Below the pieces are notes generated by a model. It saw only the letters and a list, made by a program, of their open reading frames with translations, was not told the DNA's origin and did not search any database. Source: Methanothermococcus okinawensis (lineage in GTDB: Archaea; AGJL01; Methanococci; Methanococcales; Methanococcaceae). Taken from it: a stretch of 33,932 nt of DNA. Shown here piece after piece: positions 8,481-16,970 of the stretch. Within the stretch, counting starts at the first letter, position 1. Every line of letters starts with the position of its first letter. Where the stretch lies: positions 1-33,932 of the forward strand of contig DQSV01000074.1 in assembly GCA_015663075.1 (NCBI GenBank), written 5' to 3'. Both the position numbers and the translations under genes were made by a program.

Positions 8481-8809
8481 ATCTTAAGATTTAGATTGAT
8501 TTATTTTATTATTTTTTAAATTATTTTAATTTTTTTATTATATTTTTTAATATATTTTTTATTATTTTTTTATGTTGTAAATGTAGGTTTAGAAAATTTA
8601 TGTTTTCGACTATAATTTTTATTATTAATATGAGATAGGAATTAAGGTTTAAAAATTATATGATTAAAAATTTAATGAAATTTATATAACACCAATTTTA
8701 TTAAATGTCATTTTGTAAATTTATTTTGTAATAATAATTTATATTATACTTATTTTTATTTTTTATTTTATTTTTTAATTTTTTAATCATATATATTCAA
8801 AGTGATAAA

Positions 8810-9625
8810 ATGAAACTCAGATTAAGTGTTCCACAATGGCACCATAGTATGCTCCTGGATAAAGAAAGGTTGGCAATATTCAAAAGGGCCATAGAAAAAA
8901 CAGTTAAGCCAAGGGATGTTGTTTATGATGTGGGCACAGGTAGTGGGGTATTGGCAATGTTTGCTGCTAAAATAGCAAAAAAAGTTTATGCCATAGAGTT
9001 GGATCCGATAACCTACCAATATGCAATAGAAAATATAAAAGTAAATAAATTCGACAATATAACACTAATAGAGGGGGATGCAATAGATTACAATATCCAG
9101 GATCGGGTGGATGTAATTATTGCAGAGATGCTTGATACTGCACTTATTACTGAACCCCAGATTCCAGTAATAAATTCCCTAATTAGAAAGGGAGTACTTA
9201 AGGAAAGTGGAAAAATTATTCCTGAAAGGGTGCATAACACTGCCCAAATAGTAGTAGCAAAGATGAATCATATTTACTACGACGAGGAAATAACCTCAAA
9301 GCCCCTATCTAATGAAGTACTTTATAGCACAGTGGATTTTTATAGGATAAATAAGGAGGATGTATCCCACCAATTAGAGTTTAATATACCAAATATAGAA
9401 CATATTAAGAGTATATTCGAAAAATGTGAATATCACAGTGATCTATTGGGTATAAGGTTAAATACCTATACTGAATTAACAGAGGACTCAATTGCAGGGA
9501 GTACTCCAATGTTAAATCCTCCACTAATTATACCTATAAATAATCCAAGGATTGAAGATAATATTCTAAAAGTTAAACTGTCCTACAGAATGGGAGGGGA
9601 CTTGGAGAGTATCAAAGTCAGATAA
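8810..9625 (+). CDS. SAM-dependent methyltransferase, PRMT-like, 271 aa
   Basis: A class I methyltransferase: motif I is DVGTGSGVLAMFAAK (40-54), the acidic ribose-binding residue is in YAIELDP (E63), and GDAID (89-93) follows. After strand 4 the sequence AEMLDTALITEP (105-116) has glutamates at 106 and 115, the same 9-residue spacing as the double-E loop of protein arginine methyltransferases, and the next segment KIIPERVHNTAQIVV resembles the start of the PRMT beta-barrel. A protein or small-molecule guanidino methylase is therefore possible, though archaeal members are uncharacterised to my knowledge. The start has GTGAT just upstream. The next gene begins 27 bp after it, suggesting co-transcription. 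Confidence 0.75.
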   Translation: MKLRLSVPQWHHSMLLDKERLAIFKRAIEKTVKPRDVVYDVGTGSGVLAMFAAKIAKKVYAIELDPITYQYAIENIKVNKFDNITLIEGDAIDYNIQDRVDVIIAEMLDTALITEPQIPVINSLIRKGVLKESGKIIPERVHNTAQIVVAKMNHIYYDEEITSKPLSNEVLYSTVDFYRINKEDVSHQLEFNIPNIEHIKSIFEKCEYHSDLLGIRLNTYTELTEDSIAGSTPMLNPPLIIPINNPRIEDNILKVKLSYRMGGDLESIKVR

Positions 9626-9652
9626 TAAAGAGTGTAAATTAACAGTCCTTGG

Positions 9653-10591
9653 GTGGTTAATATTAGGATTGGAATATTGTGTTGTAAAAAAACTCCTGAA
9701 AATATACTAATTCACAAATATCTAACTAAGAAATACAATACCTACTTTTTAAACCCTACAGAAATTGAATTGGATTTAAATAAAAATGAATCAAATATAA
9801 ATTTAATCCTATCAAGAGTCGAAAGGGATTATTTACAATGTGGTCTTAAGGTATTGAGATACATTGAAGATAATACCAATGTAAAGATAATTAACTCATC
9901 AAAATCTATTGAGATATGCCAAAATAAGTACCTTACATACAAAGTATTAAAGGAATATATGCCAACATCTCTCTTAGTATCTAAAGAAAATTTTCAAAAT
10001 ATAGAATATCTAATTGAGGAAATGGATTTAAAATTCCCAATAGTTGTAAAACCAGTGTATGGAGGATATGGTAATGGAGTTTTAAAATTGGACGATATGA
10101 AAGATTTAAAAAATATTATACTTAAAAAGTATATAATAAATAAAAAAGAAAATAAGGATTTAAAAAATAAAACAAATAAAATCAATAAAAATGATGATAA
10201 AAATAATAATTATTTCATTAATAATAATTATTTTAATGGCACAATAATTCAAGAATACATACCTTATAAACATGATTTAAGGGTTTTTGTTATTAATAAT
10301 AAAATTGTATGTGTTATGGAGAGGATTCCTAGAAATGACTGGAGGGCAAATTGTTCCCTTGGAGCAGAGACTAAACTATTTCACTTAAGAGAGGATATCG
10401 TGGATTTAGTTTTAAAATCTATTAAAAAAACCAATGCTGATATAGCAGGAGTGGATGTTTTGATAGATAAGGAGAATAATCCATATATATTGGAGATAAA
10501 TATAACCCCTCAATTTAGAAATATTATAAAGTACTCCAATATTCCATTAGAAATCTTAAAATTCATAGGAAATATAAGTGGTAATAATTAG
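9653..10591 (+). CDS. RimK-family ATP-grasp ligase (MptN/CofF-like), about 309-312 aa
   Basis: An ATP-dependent carboxylate-amine ligase. ATP-grasp features are FPIVVKPVYGGYGNGV (128-143), IIQEYIPYKHDLRVFVIN (198-215), RNDWRANCSLGA (227-238) and the metal site DVLIDKENNPYILEIN (268-283). In methanogens the close relatives add glutamate to tetrahydromethanopterin (MptN) or to coenzyme F420 (CofF); I cannot tell which, and lysine- or ribosomal-protein-modifying relatives remain possible. Residues 161-194 are an Asn/Lys-rich insertion that looks species specific. The start is odd: the only ordinary codon is a GTG at 9653 that sits inside the GGTGG ribosome binding site; with normal 5-nt spacing the start would be ATT at 9662. 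Confidence 0.75.
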   Translation: MVNIRIGILCCKKTPENILIHKYLTKKYNTYFLNPTEIELDLNKNESNINLILSRVERDYLQCGLKVLRYIEDNTNVKIINSSKSIEICQNKYLTYKVLKEYMPTSLLVSKENFQNIEYLIEEMDLKFPIVVKPVYGGYGNGVLKLDDMKDLKNIILKKYIINKKENKDLKNKTNKINKNDDKNNNYFINNNYFNGTIIQEYIPYKHDLRVFVINNKIVCVMERIPRNDWRANCSLGAETKLFHLREDIVDLVLKSIKKTNADIAGVDVLIDKENNPYILEINITPQFRNIIKYSNIPLEILKFIGNISGNN

Positions 10592-10797
10592 GTTAAAAAT
10601 ATAATTTTTACATTATGCTTATTAAGAGCCTTTTTTTGAATAATTAATTATAAAATTAAAAATTTAATTAAAAATTTTTTGATTATATATTTTTCTAAAC
10701 AATAATTATAAAAATATAAATATAAAAACTAAAATAAGTATATAGAAATAACCATCAATAACCATTAATTAATTTATTACTTATCAAGGTGTAGGCA

Positions 10798-11415
10798 ATG
10801 GATCATCCAACAGAAAAAAAGGGTATTAAAGAAATATCAAATAAAATAAAGGAACTTTATGAGGAAGCAGCGGAATTGAAGAAAAAAAGAAATGAAGCAA
10901 ACGAATTGGTTAAATCCCATAAAGAAAAAAGAGAAAATATCAATAAAATAGTTAAGGAAAAAATAGAAAATGTAAGGAATTTAAAAAATGATAGAAATAA
11001 ATTAATAACAGAATTAAAAGAAGTAAATCTAACTAAGGATAATATAATCCAAAAAATAAATCATTTGGAAACCATTGTGGAAACTAAATGTCCCTCCTTG
11101 GAAAGAGAAAAGGAACTTATCGGAGAAATTGAATACTATAGAAAATTCCTTGAAAAAAGTGATGCCATAGATGAGTTGTCTAAAAAAATAAAGTCACTAT
11201 CAGAAGAGATATCAGAGTATATTAAAAAATCAGCGGAAGAGCATCAAAAGGTACTAGAATATGCAAAAATTAGTGCAGAGAATCATCAAAAACTCATGGA
11301 AAAATATGATGAAATAAATAAATTAAAGAAAAAATACAATGAATCCTATGAAAAAATTAAAAATAAATCCGATGAAAATAAAAAAAAGGAAGTTGAAAAC
11401 ATAGAAAAAAAATAA
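10798..11415 (+). CDS. Archaeal coiled-coil protein, 205 aa
   Basis: Nearly the whole chain is predicted helix with a heptad-like rhythm and very high Lys/Glu content, for example LYEEAAELKKKRNEANEL near the N-terminus and EEHQKVLEYAKISAENHQKL near 146-165. It has no signal peptide, membrane segment or enzymatic motif. It resembles short members of the uncharacterised archaeal coiled-coil group (COG1340-like), often annotated only as coiled-coil protein. The start follows AAGGTG. A 206-bp AT-rich spacer separates it from the ATP-grasp gene, so it may have its own promoter. I do not know its function. Confidence 0.7.
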   Translation: MDHPTEKKGIKEISNKIKELYEEAAELKKKRNEANELVKSHKEKRENINKIVKEKIENVRNLKNDRNKLITELKEVNLTKDNIIQKINHLETIVETKCPSLEREKELIGEIEYYRKFLEKSDAIDELSKKIKSLSEEISEYIKKSAEEHQKVLEYAKISAENHQKLMEKYDEINKLKKKYNESYEKIKNKSDENKKKEVENIEKK

Positions 11416-11490
11416 ATACAGAGAAAAATAACTAGCATTTAAGAAAAATAAGAATAAAATTACACATAATTTTCAGGAAGTGGTTTAATA

Positions 11491-11994
11491 ATGGCAATTA
11501 TGCTTAAGCCATACAGAGTAATAAATAACTTACCAAATCTCAGAAATGAAGAAAAAATGCTTCTTGGAACCGATGGTAGTGTTACTAACCTCTTGGAGAT
11601 ATTATTTAATCATGAAGTTACTGTAAAAACTATTTATCAGGAGATAGTTGATAATATAAATCATAGAAGTGTAGTTCTTAAAATAAAGGATATTCCCTTG
11701 GTATATGCAACTTCCAAGATTCCATTAAAAAATATTAACAATGAGGCCCTAAGAAATAGCATCAAGAGGGATTTATTATCTGCTGATATTCCAATAGGTA
11801 AAATATTAAAAATTCATAACTTAGAAACCCGGCGGGAAATAAAGGAGATATGCTGTAAAGGGGTAGATAAAACCATTAAAAAGCATCTTAACACAGAAAA
11901 AGAAGTCCTTCCTCAAAGAACTTATAATATTATCTATAAAAATAAAATACTTATGGAAATCACTGAAGTATTTAATATAGGGGAGTTTTTATAA
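11491..11994 (+). CDS. DUF98 / chorismate pyruvate-lyase-like protein, 167 aa
   Basis: Length and layout match the DUF98 family, which shares the chorismate lyase fold: N-terminal LKPYRVINNLPNLRNEEKMLLGT, a central beta-rich part (HRSVVLKIKDIPLVYATSKIP) and a C-terminal RTYNIIYKNKILMEITEVF. Characterised relatives release pyruvate from chorismate to give 4-hydroxybenzoate. In methanogens 4-hydroxybenzoate is a precursor of the methanopterin side chain, which would fit the neighbouring cofactor genes, but enzymatic activity here is inference. GTGGT lies 6 nt before the ATG; a second ATG three codons on is less well placed. The AmrS-like gene starts 21 bp downstream. Confidence 0.65.
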   Translation: MAIMLKPYRVINNLPNLRNEEKMLLGTDGSVTNLLEILFNHEVTVKTIYQEIVDNINHRSVVLKIKDIPLVYATSKIPLKNINNEALRNSIKRDLLSADIPIGKILKIHNLETRREIKEICCKGVDKTIKKHLNTEKEVLPQRTYNIIYKNKILMEITEVFNIGEFL

Positions 11995-12015
11995 GAAAAT
12001 GGGAGGGGGTTAAAA

Positions 12016-13059
12016 ATGGGTAATCTTAAAAAAAATATTTTTAAATCTAAACTTCGCGAGGCCATGTACTATGAGGCCATGGAGAATGATATAATTAAGT
12101 GTACATTATGCCCCAGATATTGTATAATCCCTCCTGGAAAAAGAGGTTTTTGTAAAGGAAGGGAAAATATAGAAGGAAGATTGTATGCTATAAACTATGG
12201 AAAGGTATGTTCCGCTGCCATTGATCCCATTGAAAAAAAGCCATTATTTCATTTTCATCCTGCATCCTCAGTATTTTCCATTGCTACGGGAGGGTGTAAT
12301 TTTAAATGCAAGCACTGTCAAAATTGGCAAATAAGTCAATTTCCACCTGATGAAATATCCCATAATAATCTCTATCCTGAGGATATTGTAGATATTACTC
12401 TAAAATATGGCTGTAGTGGCATAGGTTATACCTATACTGAGCCAACTGTTTTTTATGAATTTATGTATGATACATCAAATATTGCAAGAAAAATGGGGCT
12501 CTATAACGTTATGATAACAAATGGATATATAAATGAGAAACCTCTAAAAAATTTGAAGATAGATGGAATGAACATCGATATTAAGGGTAATGATAGGTTT
12601 TACAGGGAAATATGTTTGGGAGCCTTAGAACCAGTTCTGAGGACTGCTATTTTAGCCAAAAAAATGGGAATCCATGTGGAGATAACAAATCTTATAATAC
12701 CTACCTACAACGATAACACCGAGGATATTTTAAATATTATTCATTTTGTAAGGGATAAATTAGACATAAATACACCTTTACACTTCACAAGATTTTATCC
12801 TGGATATCATTTAAAAGAGGTTCCTCTCACATCTGTTGAAGTACTTGTAAAGGCCAGGGAATTGGCATTGGAGGAAGGTTTAAAATATGTCTATATAGGC
12901 AATGTTCCAGGACATAATGGAGAGAACACCTACTGTCCAAATTGTGGAACTCTATTAATAGATAGATCCAAATTCTCAACTGTAATAAATAAAATAGACA
13001 TAAGTTCAGGAGTGCCAAAATGTCCCTTATGTGGAGAGATTATACCCATTATATTATAA
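12016..13059 (+). CDS. amrS: AmmeMemoRadiSam-system radical SAM enzyme, 347 aa
   Basis: A radical SAM protein of the PflA-like AmrS group. The [4Fe-4S]/SAM motif is CNFKCKHC (C94, C98, C101). A family-typical N-terminal cysteine set (C29, C32, C36, C46 in CTLCPRYC to GFC) and a C-terminal pair of CxxC knuckles (TYCPNC and PKCPLC, about 311-340) suggest extra metal sites. Conserved AIDPIEKKPLFHF and MNIDIKG segments fit this group rather than a true pyruvate-formate-lyase activase; no PFL gene is nearby. The usual partners AMMECR1 and Memo are not in this window. GGGAGGGGGT precedes the ATG. The substrate of the system is not established. Confidence 0.85.
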   Translation: MGNLKKNIFKSKLREAMYYEAMENDIIKCTLCPRYCIIPPGKRGFCKGRENIEGRLYAINYGKVCSAAIDPIEKKPLFHFHPASSVFSIATGGCNFKCKHCQNWQISQFPPDEISHNNLYPEDIVDITLKYGCSGIGYTYTEPTVFYEFMYDTSNIARKMGLYNVMITNGYINEKPLKNLKIDGMNIDIKGNDRFYREICLGALEPVLRTAILAKKMGIHVEITNLIIPTYNDNTEDILNIIHFVRDKLDINTPLHFTRFYPGYHLKEVPLTSVEVLVKARELALEEGLKYVYIGNVPGHNGENTYCPNCGTLLIDRSKFSTVINKIDISSGVPKCPLCGEIIPIIL

Positions 13060-13061
13060 TC

Positions 13062-13400
13062 AACTCTAATTCCTTTACACCTTAAAATAGAAATTAAAAT
13101 GTAATAGACTAAGAATATAGTCAAAAACATAATTTTTAAACCCACCTCAAAATATAAAAAATAAAAATAAATAAAAAGATAATAATTTGAAAAATTATGA
13201 TTATGAACAAAACTATTTGTAATAATAAAAAACATTAATTCAAAAAAAATAGAAAAATATTATTAAAAAACTTCTCTAAAGCAGATGGTAAAAATCTTTT
13301 TCTGCTCTATTGCTACTAAAAATCCTATTAAAAACTGGAACTTTTTTTGTAAGTTATCTCTCTGTTAAGGACGGTTCTCCATATCTATTATAAAAAATGT
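13062..13400 (-). mobile_element. Decayed TIR element, copy C
   Basis: It fills most of the gap 13060-13489. Positions 13062-13118 align with the left end of copy D (16309-16366); the shared block is TAGAAAT-AAAA-GTAATA-ACTAAGAATA, about 26 of 30 identical. A second block at about 13300-13330 (CTTTTTCT, then AAATCC and TTAAA) aligns with D at 16383-16418. The opposite terminal repeat is not recognisable and the copy looks enlarged relative to D. Orientation is given on the strand where the A/B-type TTCCCATCA end would come first. Confidence 0.4.
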
Positions 13401-13489
13401 AAATATATCATATGTATAAATAAAAAAATATTATTATAAATAGCGTAATATGTCAAAAATAGTTAATATTTCAAGGAGGGGTGAGAATA

Positions 13490-14896
13490 ATGTTTATAAA
13501 TGGAGAATGGATATTAAGAGAGGATTTAGAAGTAATTAATCCCTATAATTTAGGAACTATTGGACATATACCCTCTTTAAGTAGAAATGAAGCCAAAGAA
13601 GGTATTTCTATATGTCAAGAGCATAAAACCATAATGAAGGAACTATCTCCCTCAAAAAAATATGGTATTTTAATGAATATTGCAAAAAAAATTCAAAGTA
13701 ATAAGGAAAAAATAGCAAGAATCATATCCCTTGATGCAGGGAAACCCATAAGACAGTCCATAATTGAAGTCGATAGAACAATTGGAACATTCAAACTTGC
13801 AGCATTCTATGCCAAGGAATTTAGGGGGGAAACATTACCATTAGAGGATGGGATAATAATTACAAAGAGGGAGCCGGTAGGTCTTATTGGAGCGATTACT
13901 CCCTTTAATTTTCCACTTAATTTAGTGGCACATAAGGTAGCCCCTGCAATAGCAGCAGGCAATGCAGTGGTATTACATCCATCCTCTAAGGCTCCAATGG
14001 CCTCTATTGAACTAACAAAAATTATAGAAGAAGTATTGAAAAGTAAGGGTATTCCCTTAGGAGTATTTAATGTATTAACAGGGAAAGGAGCAGTTGTTGG
14101 GGATGAAATTGTAAAAAATGAGAACATAAATATGGTATCCTTTACAGGAAGTGTTGAAGTAGGGGAATCCATTACAAAAAATGCTGGTTTTAAAAAGATA
14201 ACCTTAGAATTAGGGGGAAATAACCCTGCCATAGTATTAAAGGATTGTAATTTAAATAATGCAATTAAATCCATTGTTAAGGGAAAGTTCTTAAATGCTG
14301 GACAAGTTTGTATATCTGTGGGTAGGGTTTTAATTGAGGAAGAAATTAAAGATAAGTTTATAAAGGGAGTAATTGAGGAAATTAAAAAATTAAAGGTGGG
14401 AGACCCCCTAAATAAAAATACAGATGTTGGGCCATTAATAACCAAAGATAGTGCCGATAGAGTAGAGGAACTGATAAATCAATCTATTGAAGAAGGGGGA
14501 AAGTTATTATACGGCGGAGAGAGAGAAGGAAATATAATATATCCAACAATCTTAGAAGTAGATTCTGAAAACATATTATCCAAAGTAGAGGTATTTGGGC
14601 CTGTTCTTCCAATAATAAAAGTAGGTAGTGTAGAGGAAGCCATATATCAAAGTAATAACACAAAGTATGGCCTCCATGCAGGGGTATTTACTAACGATAT
14701 TAATAAGGCTTTTAGAATTGCCAGTGAACTTGAATATGGAGGGGTATTGATAAATAACAGTCCCACATTTAGGGTGGATAATATGCCCTTTGGCGGGGTT
14801 AAAAAAAGTGGTATGGGGAGAGAAGGGGTAAAATATGCCATAGAAGAGATGAGTGAAATAAAAACCATAATCCTAAGGAATATCAATATACCTTAG
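13490..14896 (+). CDS. cofA: Lactaldehyde dehydrogenase (NAD aldehyde dehydrogenase, F420 pathway), 468 aa
   Basis: An aldehyde dehydrogenase that oxidises lactaldehyde to lactate, which in methanococci feeds the side chain of coenzyme F420. Signatures are TPFNFPLNLVAHKVAPAIAA, VSFTGSVEVGESI, the catalytic base Glu in LELGGNNPA, the nucleophilic Cys at about 274 (NAGQVCIS) and EVFGPVLPI. The whole chain reads very close to what I remember of the M. jannaschii CofA (MJ1411), starting MFINGEWILRED. A GTG at 13481 is open in frame but lies in the AGGAGGGGTGA ribosome binding site; the ATG at 13490 is used. Its 3' end overlaps the convergent truD by 14 bp. Confidence 0.88.
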   Translation: MFINGEWILREDLEVINPYNLGTIGHIPSLSRNEAKEGISICQEHKTIMKELSPSKKYGILMNIAKKIQSNKEKIARIISLDAGKPIRQSIIEVDRTIGTFKLAAFYAKEFRGETLPLEDGIIITKREPVGLIGAITPFNFPLNLVAHKVAPAIAAGNAVVLHPSSKAPMASIELTKIIEEVLKSKGIPLGVFNVLTGKGAVVGDEIVKNENINMVSFTGSVEVGESITKNAGFKKITLELGGNNPAIVLKDCNLNNAIKSIVKGKFLNAGQVCISVGRVLIEEEIKDKFIKGVIEEIKKLKVGDPLNKNTDVGPLITKDSADRVEELINQSIEEGGKLLYGGEREGNIIYPTILEVDSENILSKVEVFGPVLPIIKVGSVEEAIYQSNNTKYGLHAGVFTNDINKAFRIASELEYGGVLINNSPTFRVDNMPFGGVKKSGMGREGVKYAIEEMSEIKTIILRNINIP

Positions 14897-16280
14897 GAAT
14901 AAATTCCCTTAAAACTGCCGTAGCATAGCATCCCTTTTCCAATTTAAATTTTAAAATTATTTCTCTATTGTTATTATAGCATTCAAAGTCATATACCTTT
15001 GTAATTAACTTTCTTCGAGTTCCTGGAAAGTTTCCAAAGTCCTCTATTTTAAAGGCCTTTAAATCAATACCTTCCTTTTCTATTATCTCCCTTTCTATTT
15101 CGCCCTGTAGGCCCCCTGCTAATTCTAAATAACTATTACTACCTAAAAGCGCTCCTGTGGGTATGCCATCCAATAGTATATCTCCATCCTGAGCCTCAAA
15201 ACCATATTCATACCTTTTATTTATCATTTCATTAAAAAGATAGGATTGATAGGCATTCACAAACATAGATTTTAATTGAGGGGGAAGTATTTTAAAACTT
15301 TCCTTAAAACTCCCAGTTTTTAAATATCTCTTAATAACCCTTATTTCATAATACAATCTTTTGGGATATATCTTTAAAGATTCTTTAAAATATCCTTCAT
15401 CTACGAGATTTCTTGCCTCAAAGGCCTTACCCTCCTCCATTATGGGGGTACCACAGTAAGTATAAAAGGCACTTTCAAAGTCTCTATTATATATGAACTT
15501 TCCCACAACATGGGTAATTGGACGAAAAGACCCAAATCTCTGAATACCATAGTAATTCAATACATAATCCAATTTTATGTTTTTTAAAGTTTTTAATGAT
15601 TCCATTTTTTCTTTATTATTCTTATTATTTATATTCTCATTATCCATATCCTTTTTATTATTTTTATTATTCTCTTTATTATCTTCATTATATTTATTTA
15701 CATCATTTAATCTGATCCTTATGGTAAATCTATTACCCCATAAATCCCCCATTCTAATCCCAATGTTTGTTTTTTGAATATCCTTTATTTTTAAATCCTT
15801 AATACTATCCTTAATCCCATCTAAGATTTCAGGTTTTATTCCAAAACAACCTACTCTCTGGGTGGTTATTGCAAACTTATCCTTGGTTCCTGCAAAACCA
15901 AAATTCTTTCTTTTTGAGTTTGTTCTCTTTGCCAACTCCCTTATGGCATCTATGGTATTCCAATTTATCTTTTCCAAAGTAAAGTGTATATATGAGCCAT
16001 TCCACTTAGGCACATCTTTAAAGGTTTCCTTTAATTCTTTTCCATATTCTAATACAATCCCCTCCTTCGTAATTTCCTCAACTATAAAATCCTCAGGGTA
16101 TTTTTTAATAATCCCATCTATTTTTAGATTTAATATGTATTTATTTAAATTGAACTTCATTTTTTTTAGAGTTTCAATTATTTTATTTTTCCGATATTTT
16201 TTCATTATCCTATTACGATAATCCTCAAGATTTTTTTGAGACTCCAACTTTCTTTGATGTACTATTAAGTAGTTTTTCAT
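14883..16280 (-). CDS. truD: tRNA pseudouridine(13) synthase TruD, 465 aa
   Basis: It isomerises U13 of tRNA to pseudouridine. The catalytic segment FAGTKDKFAITTQRVG contains the essential Asp at 134, and the family motifs NYYGIQRFGSFRP (242-254) and the later FPGTRRKL are present. Residues about 196-230 form an Asn/Lys/Asp-rich low-complexity insertion (DNKENNKNNKKDMDNENIN) before the TruD-specific insertion domain; it looks like an expanded surface loop. A 40-residue basic N-terminal extension precedes the usual start, but AGGAGGG stands 3 nt before the ATG at 16280, so the long form is supported. It is convergent with cofA, overlapping by 14 bp. Confidence 0.92.
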   Translation of the reverse strand: MKNYLIVHQRKLESQKNLEDYRNRIMKKYRKNKIIETLKKMKFNLNKYILNLKIDGIIKKYPEDFIVEEITKEGIVLEYGKELKETFKDVPKWNGSYIHFTLEKINWNTIDAIRELAKRTNSKRKNFGFAGTKDKFAITTQRVGCFGIKPEILDGIKDSIKDLKIKDIQKTNIGIRMGDLWGNRFTIRIRLNDVNKYNEDNKENNKNNKKDMDNENINNKNNKEKMESLKTLKNIKLDYVLNYYGIQRFGSFRPITHVVGKFIYNRDFESAFYTYCGTPIMEEGKAFEARNLVDEGYFKESLKIYPKRLYYEIRVIKRYLKTGSFKESFKILPPQLKSMFVNAYQSYLFNEMINKRYEYGFEAQDGDILLDGIPTGALLGSNSYLELAGGLQGEIEREIIEKEGIDLKAFKIEDFGNFPGTRRKLITKVYDFECYNNNREIILKFKLEKGCYATAVLREFIPKVY

Positions 16281-16307
16281 AATCCCTCCTAATTTTTAAT
16301 TTTTAAG

Positions 16308-16578
16308 TACCTCTCTTCCCATCACCCCTTAATAATAGAAATAAAAAGTAATAAACTAAGAATACTTTTATAACAACTAGGCTTTTTCTACTTACGGTCG
16401 CATAAATCCCAGTAAATTATCTACAAAAAGAAGATTGGCCTTAGAGGGGTAAGTGTTTATCTGCAATTAGTCCGATTAATTCTTTTATTCTTTTTATCTC
16501 TTTAATGTATTTTTTATGAGTTAATAATCTTTATATATTTTATTCAGTATATATTATTTTTGATAGGAAGTAGGGTTA
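16308..16578 (-). mobile_element. Decayed TIR element, copy D (best preserved)
   Basis: Both ends are visible. The left end is TACCTCTCTTCCCATCA at 16308-16324; the right end, TGATAGGAAGTAGGGTTA at 16561-16578, is its imperfect inverted repeat (outer CCTCTCTTCCCATCA against CCTACTTCCTATCA). Read on the minus strand, 16453-16515 encodes a short frame IKEIKRIKELIGLIADKHLP before a stop, whose DNA and frame are shared with copy A. This looks like the remains of an insertion sequence or a MITE. The rest of the gene-free stretch 16281-16970 is low-complexity DNA and the promoter side of the next gene. Confidence 0.6.
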
Positions 16579-16636
16579 TATATCTATCCAATGGCAATAA
16601 GGAAACAACTGAAATAAATAGGAAGGAAAGATTAAA

Positions 16637-16673
16637 AATAATAAATAAAATAATAAAATAATAAAATAATAAA
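16637..16673. repeat. 8-bp microsatellite (ATAATAAA)n
   Basis: Near-perfect tandem repeats of an 8-bp A/T unit with about four copies, next to the right end of element D. Likely slippage product. Confidence 0.6.
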
Positions 16674-16970
16674 AATCCAAGGAATAGAATTGGTAAAAAA
16701 TAAAAATGGAAAACTAAATAACCCTTAAAAGACTTTATTTGCAGAGTCATCTCTGGGGGAATGGTGTCAAAAAGTAGTAAGATAATGAAGAGCTATCAAA
16801 AAAATATAATAACATATAAATAATATCACACCAAATAATAAAAATGTTTTTATAACTATTAAAATAATTTTTAATTACAATTTTATATTATTATTTTTTT
16901 GGATATCATATCTATTGATATATTTTACTTTATTATCTATGATATAATTTAATTTATCAAGGGTGATAAA

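Noticed and set aside
13363-13392. CTGTTAAGG followed by TCCATAT in copy C, similar to 18042-18062 in copy E
   Set aside because: The orientation conflicts with the other C-D-E alignments and the match is short, so it may be chance.
16544-16750. 68-codon leftward frame rich in Phe, Ile and Leu
   Set aside because: It overlaps the right end of element D and a microsatellite; composition is that of translated AT repeats and there is no good start signal.
16762-16824. Small frame MVSKSSKIMKSYQKN (20 codons)
   Set aside because: Very short, no convincing ribosome binding site, no recognisable homology.
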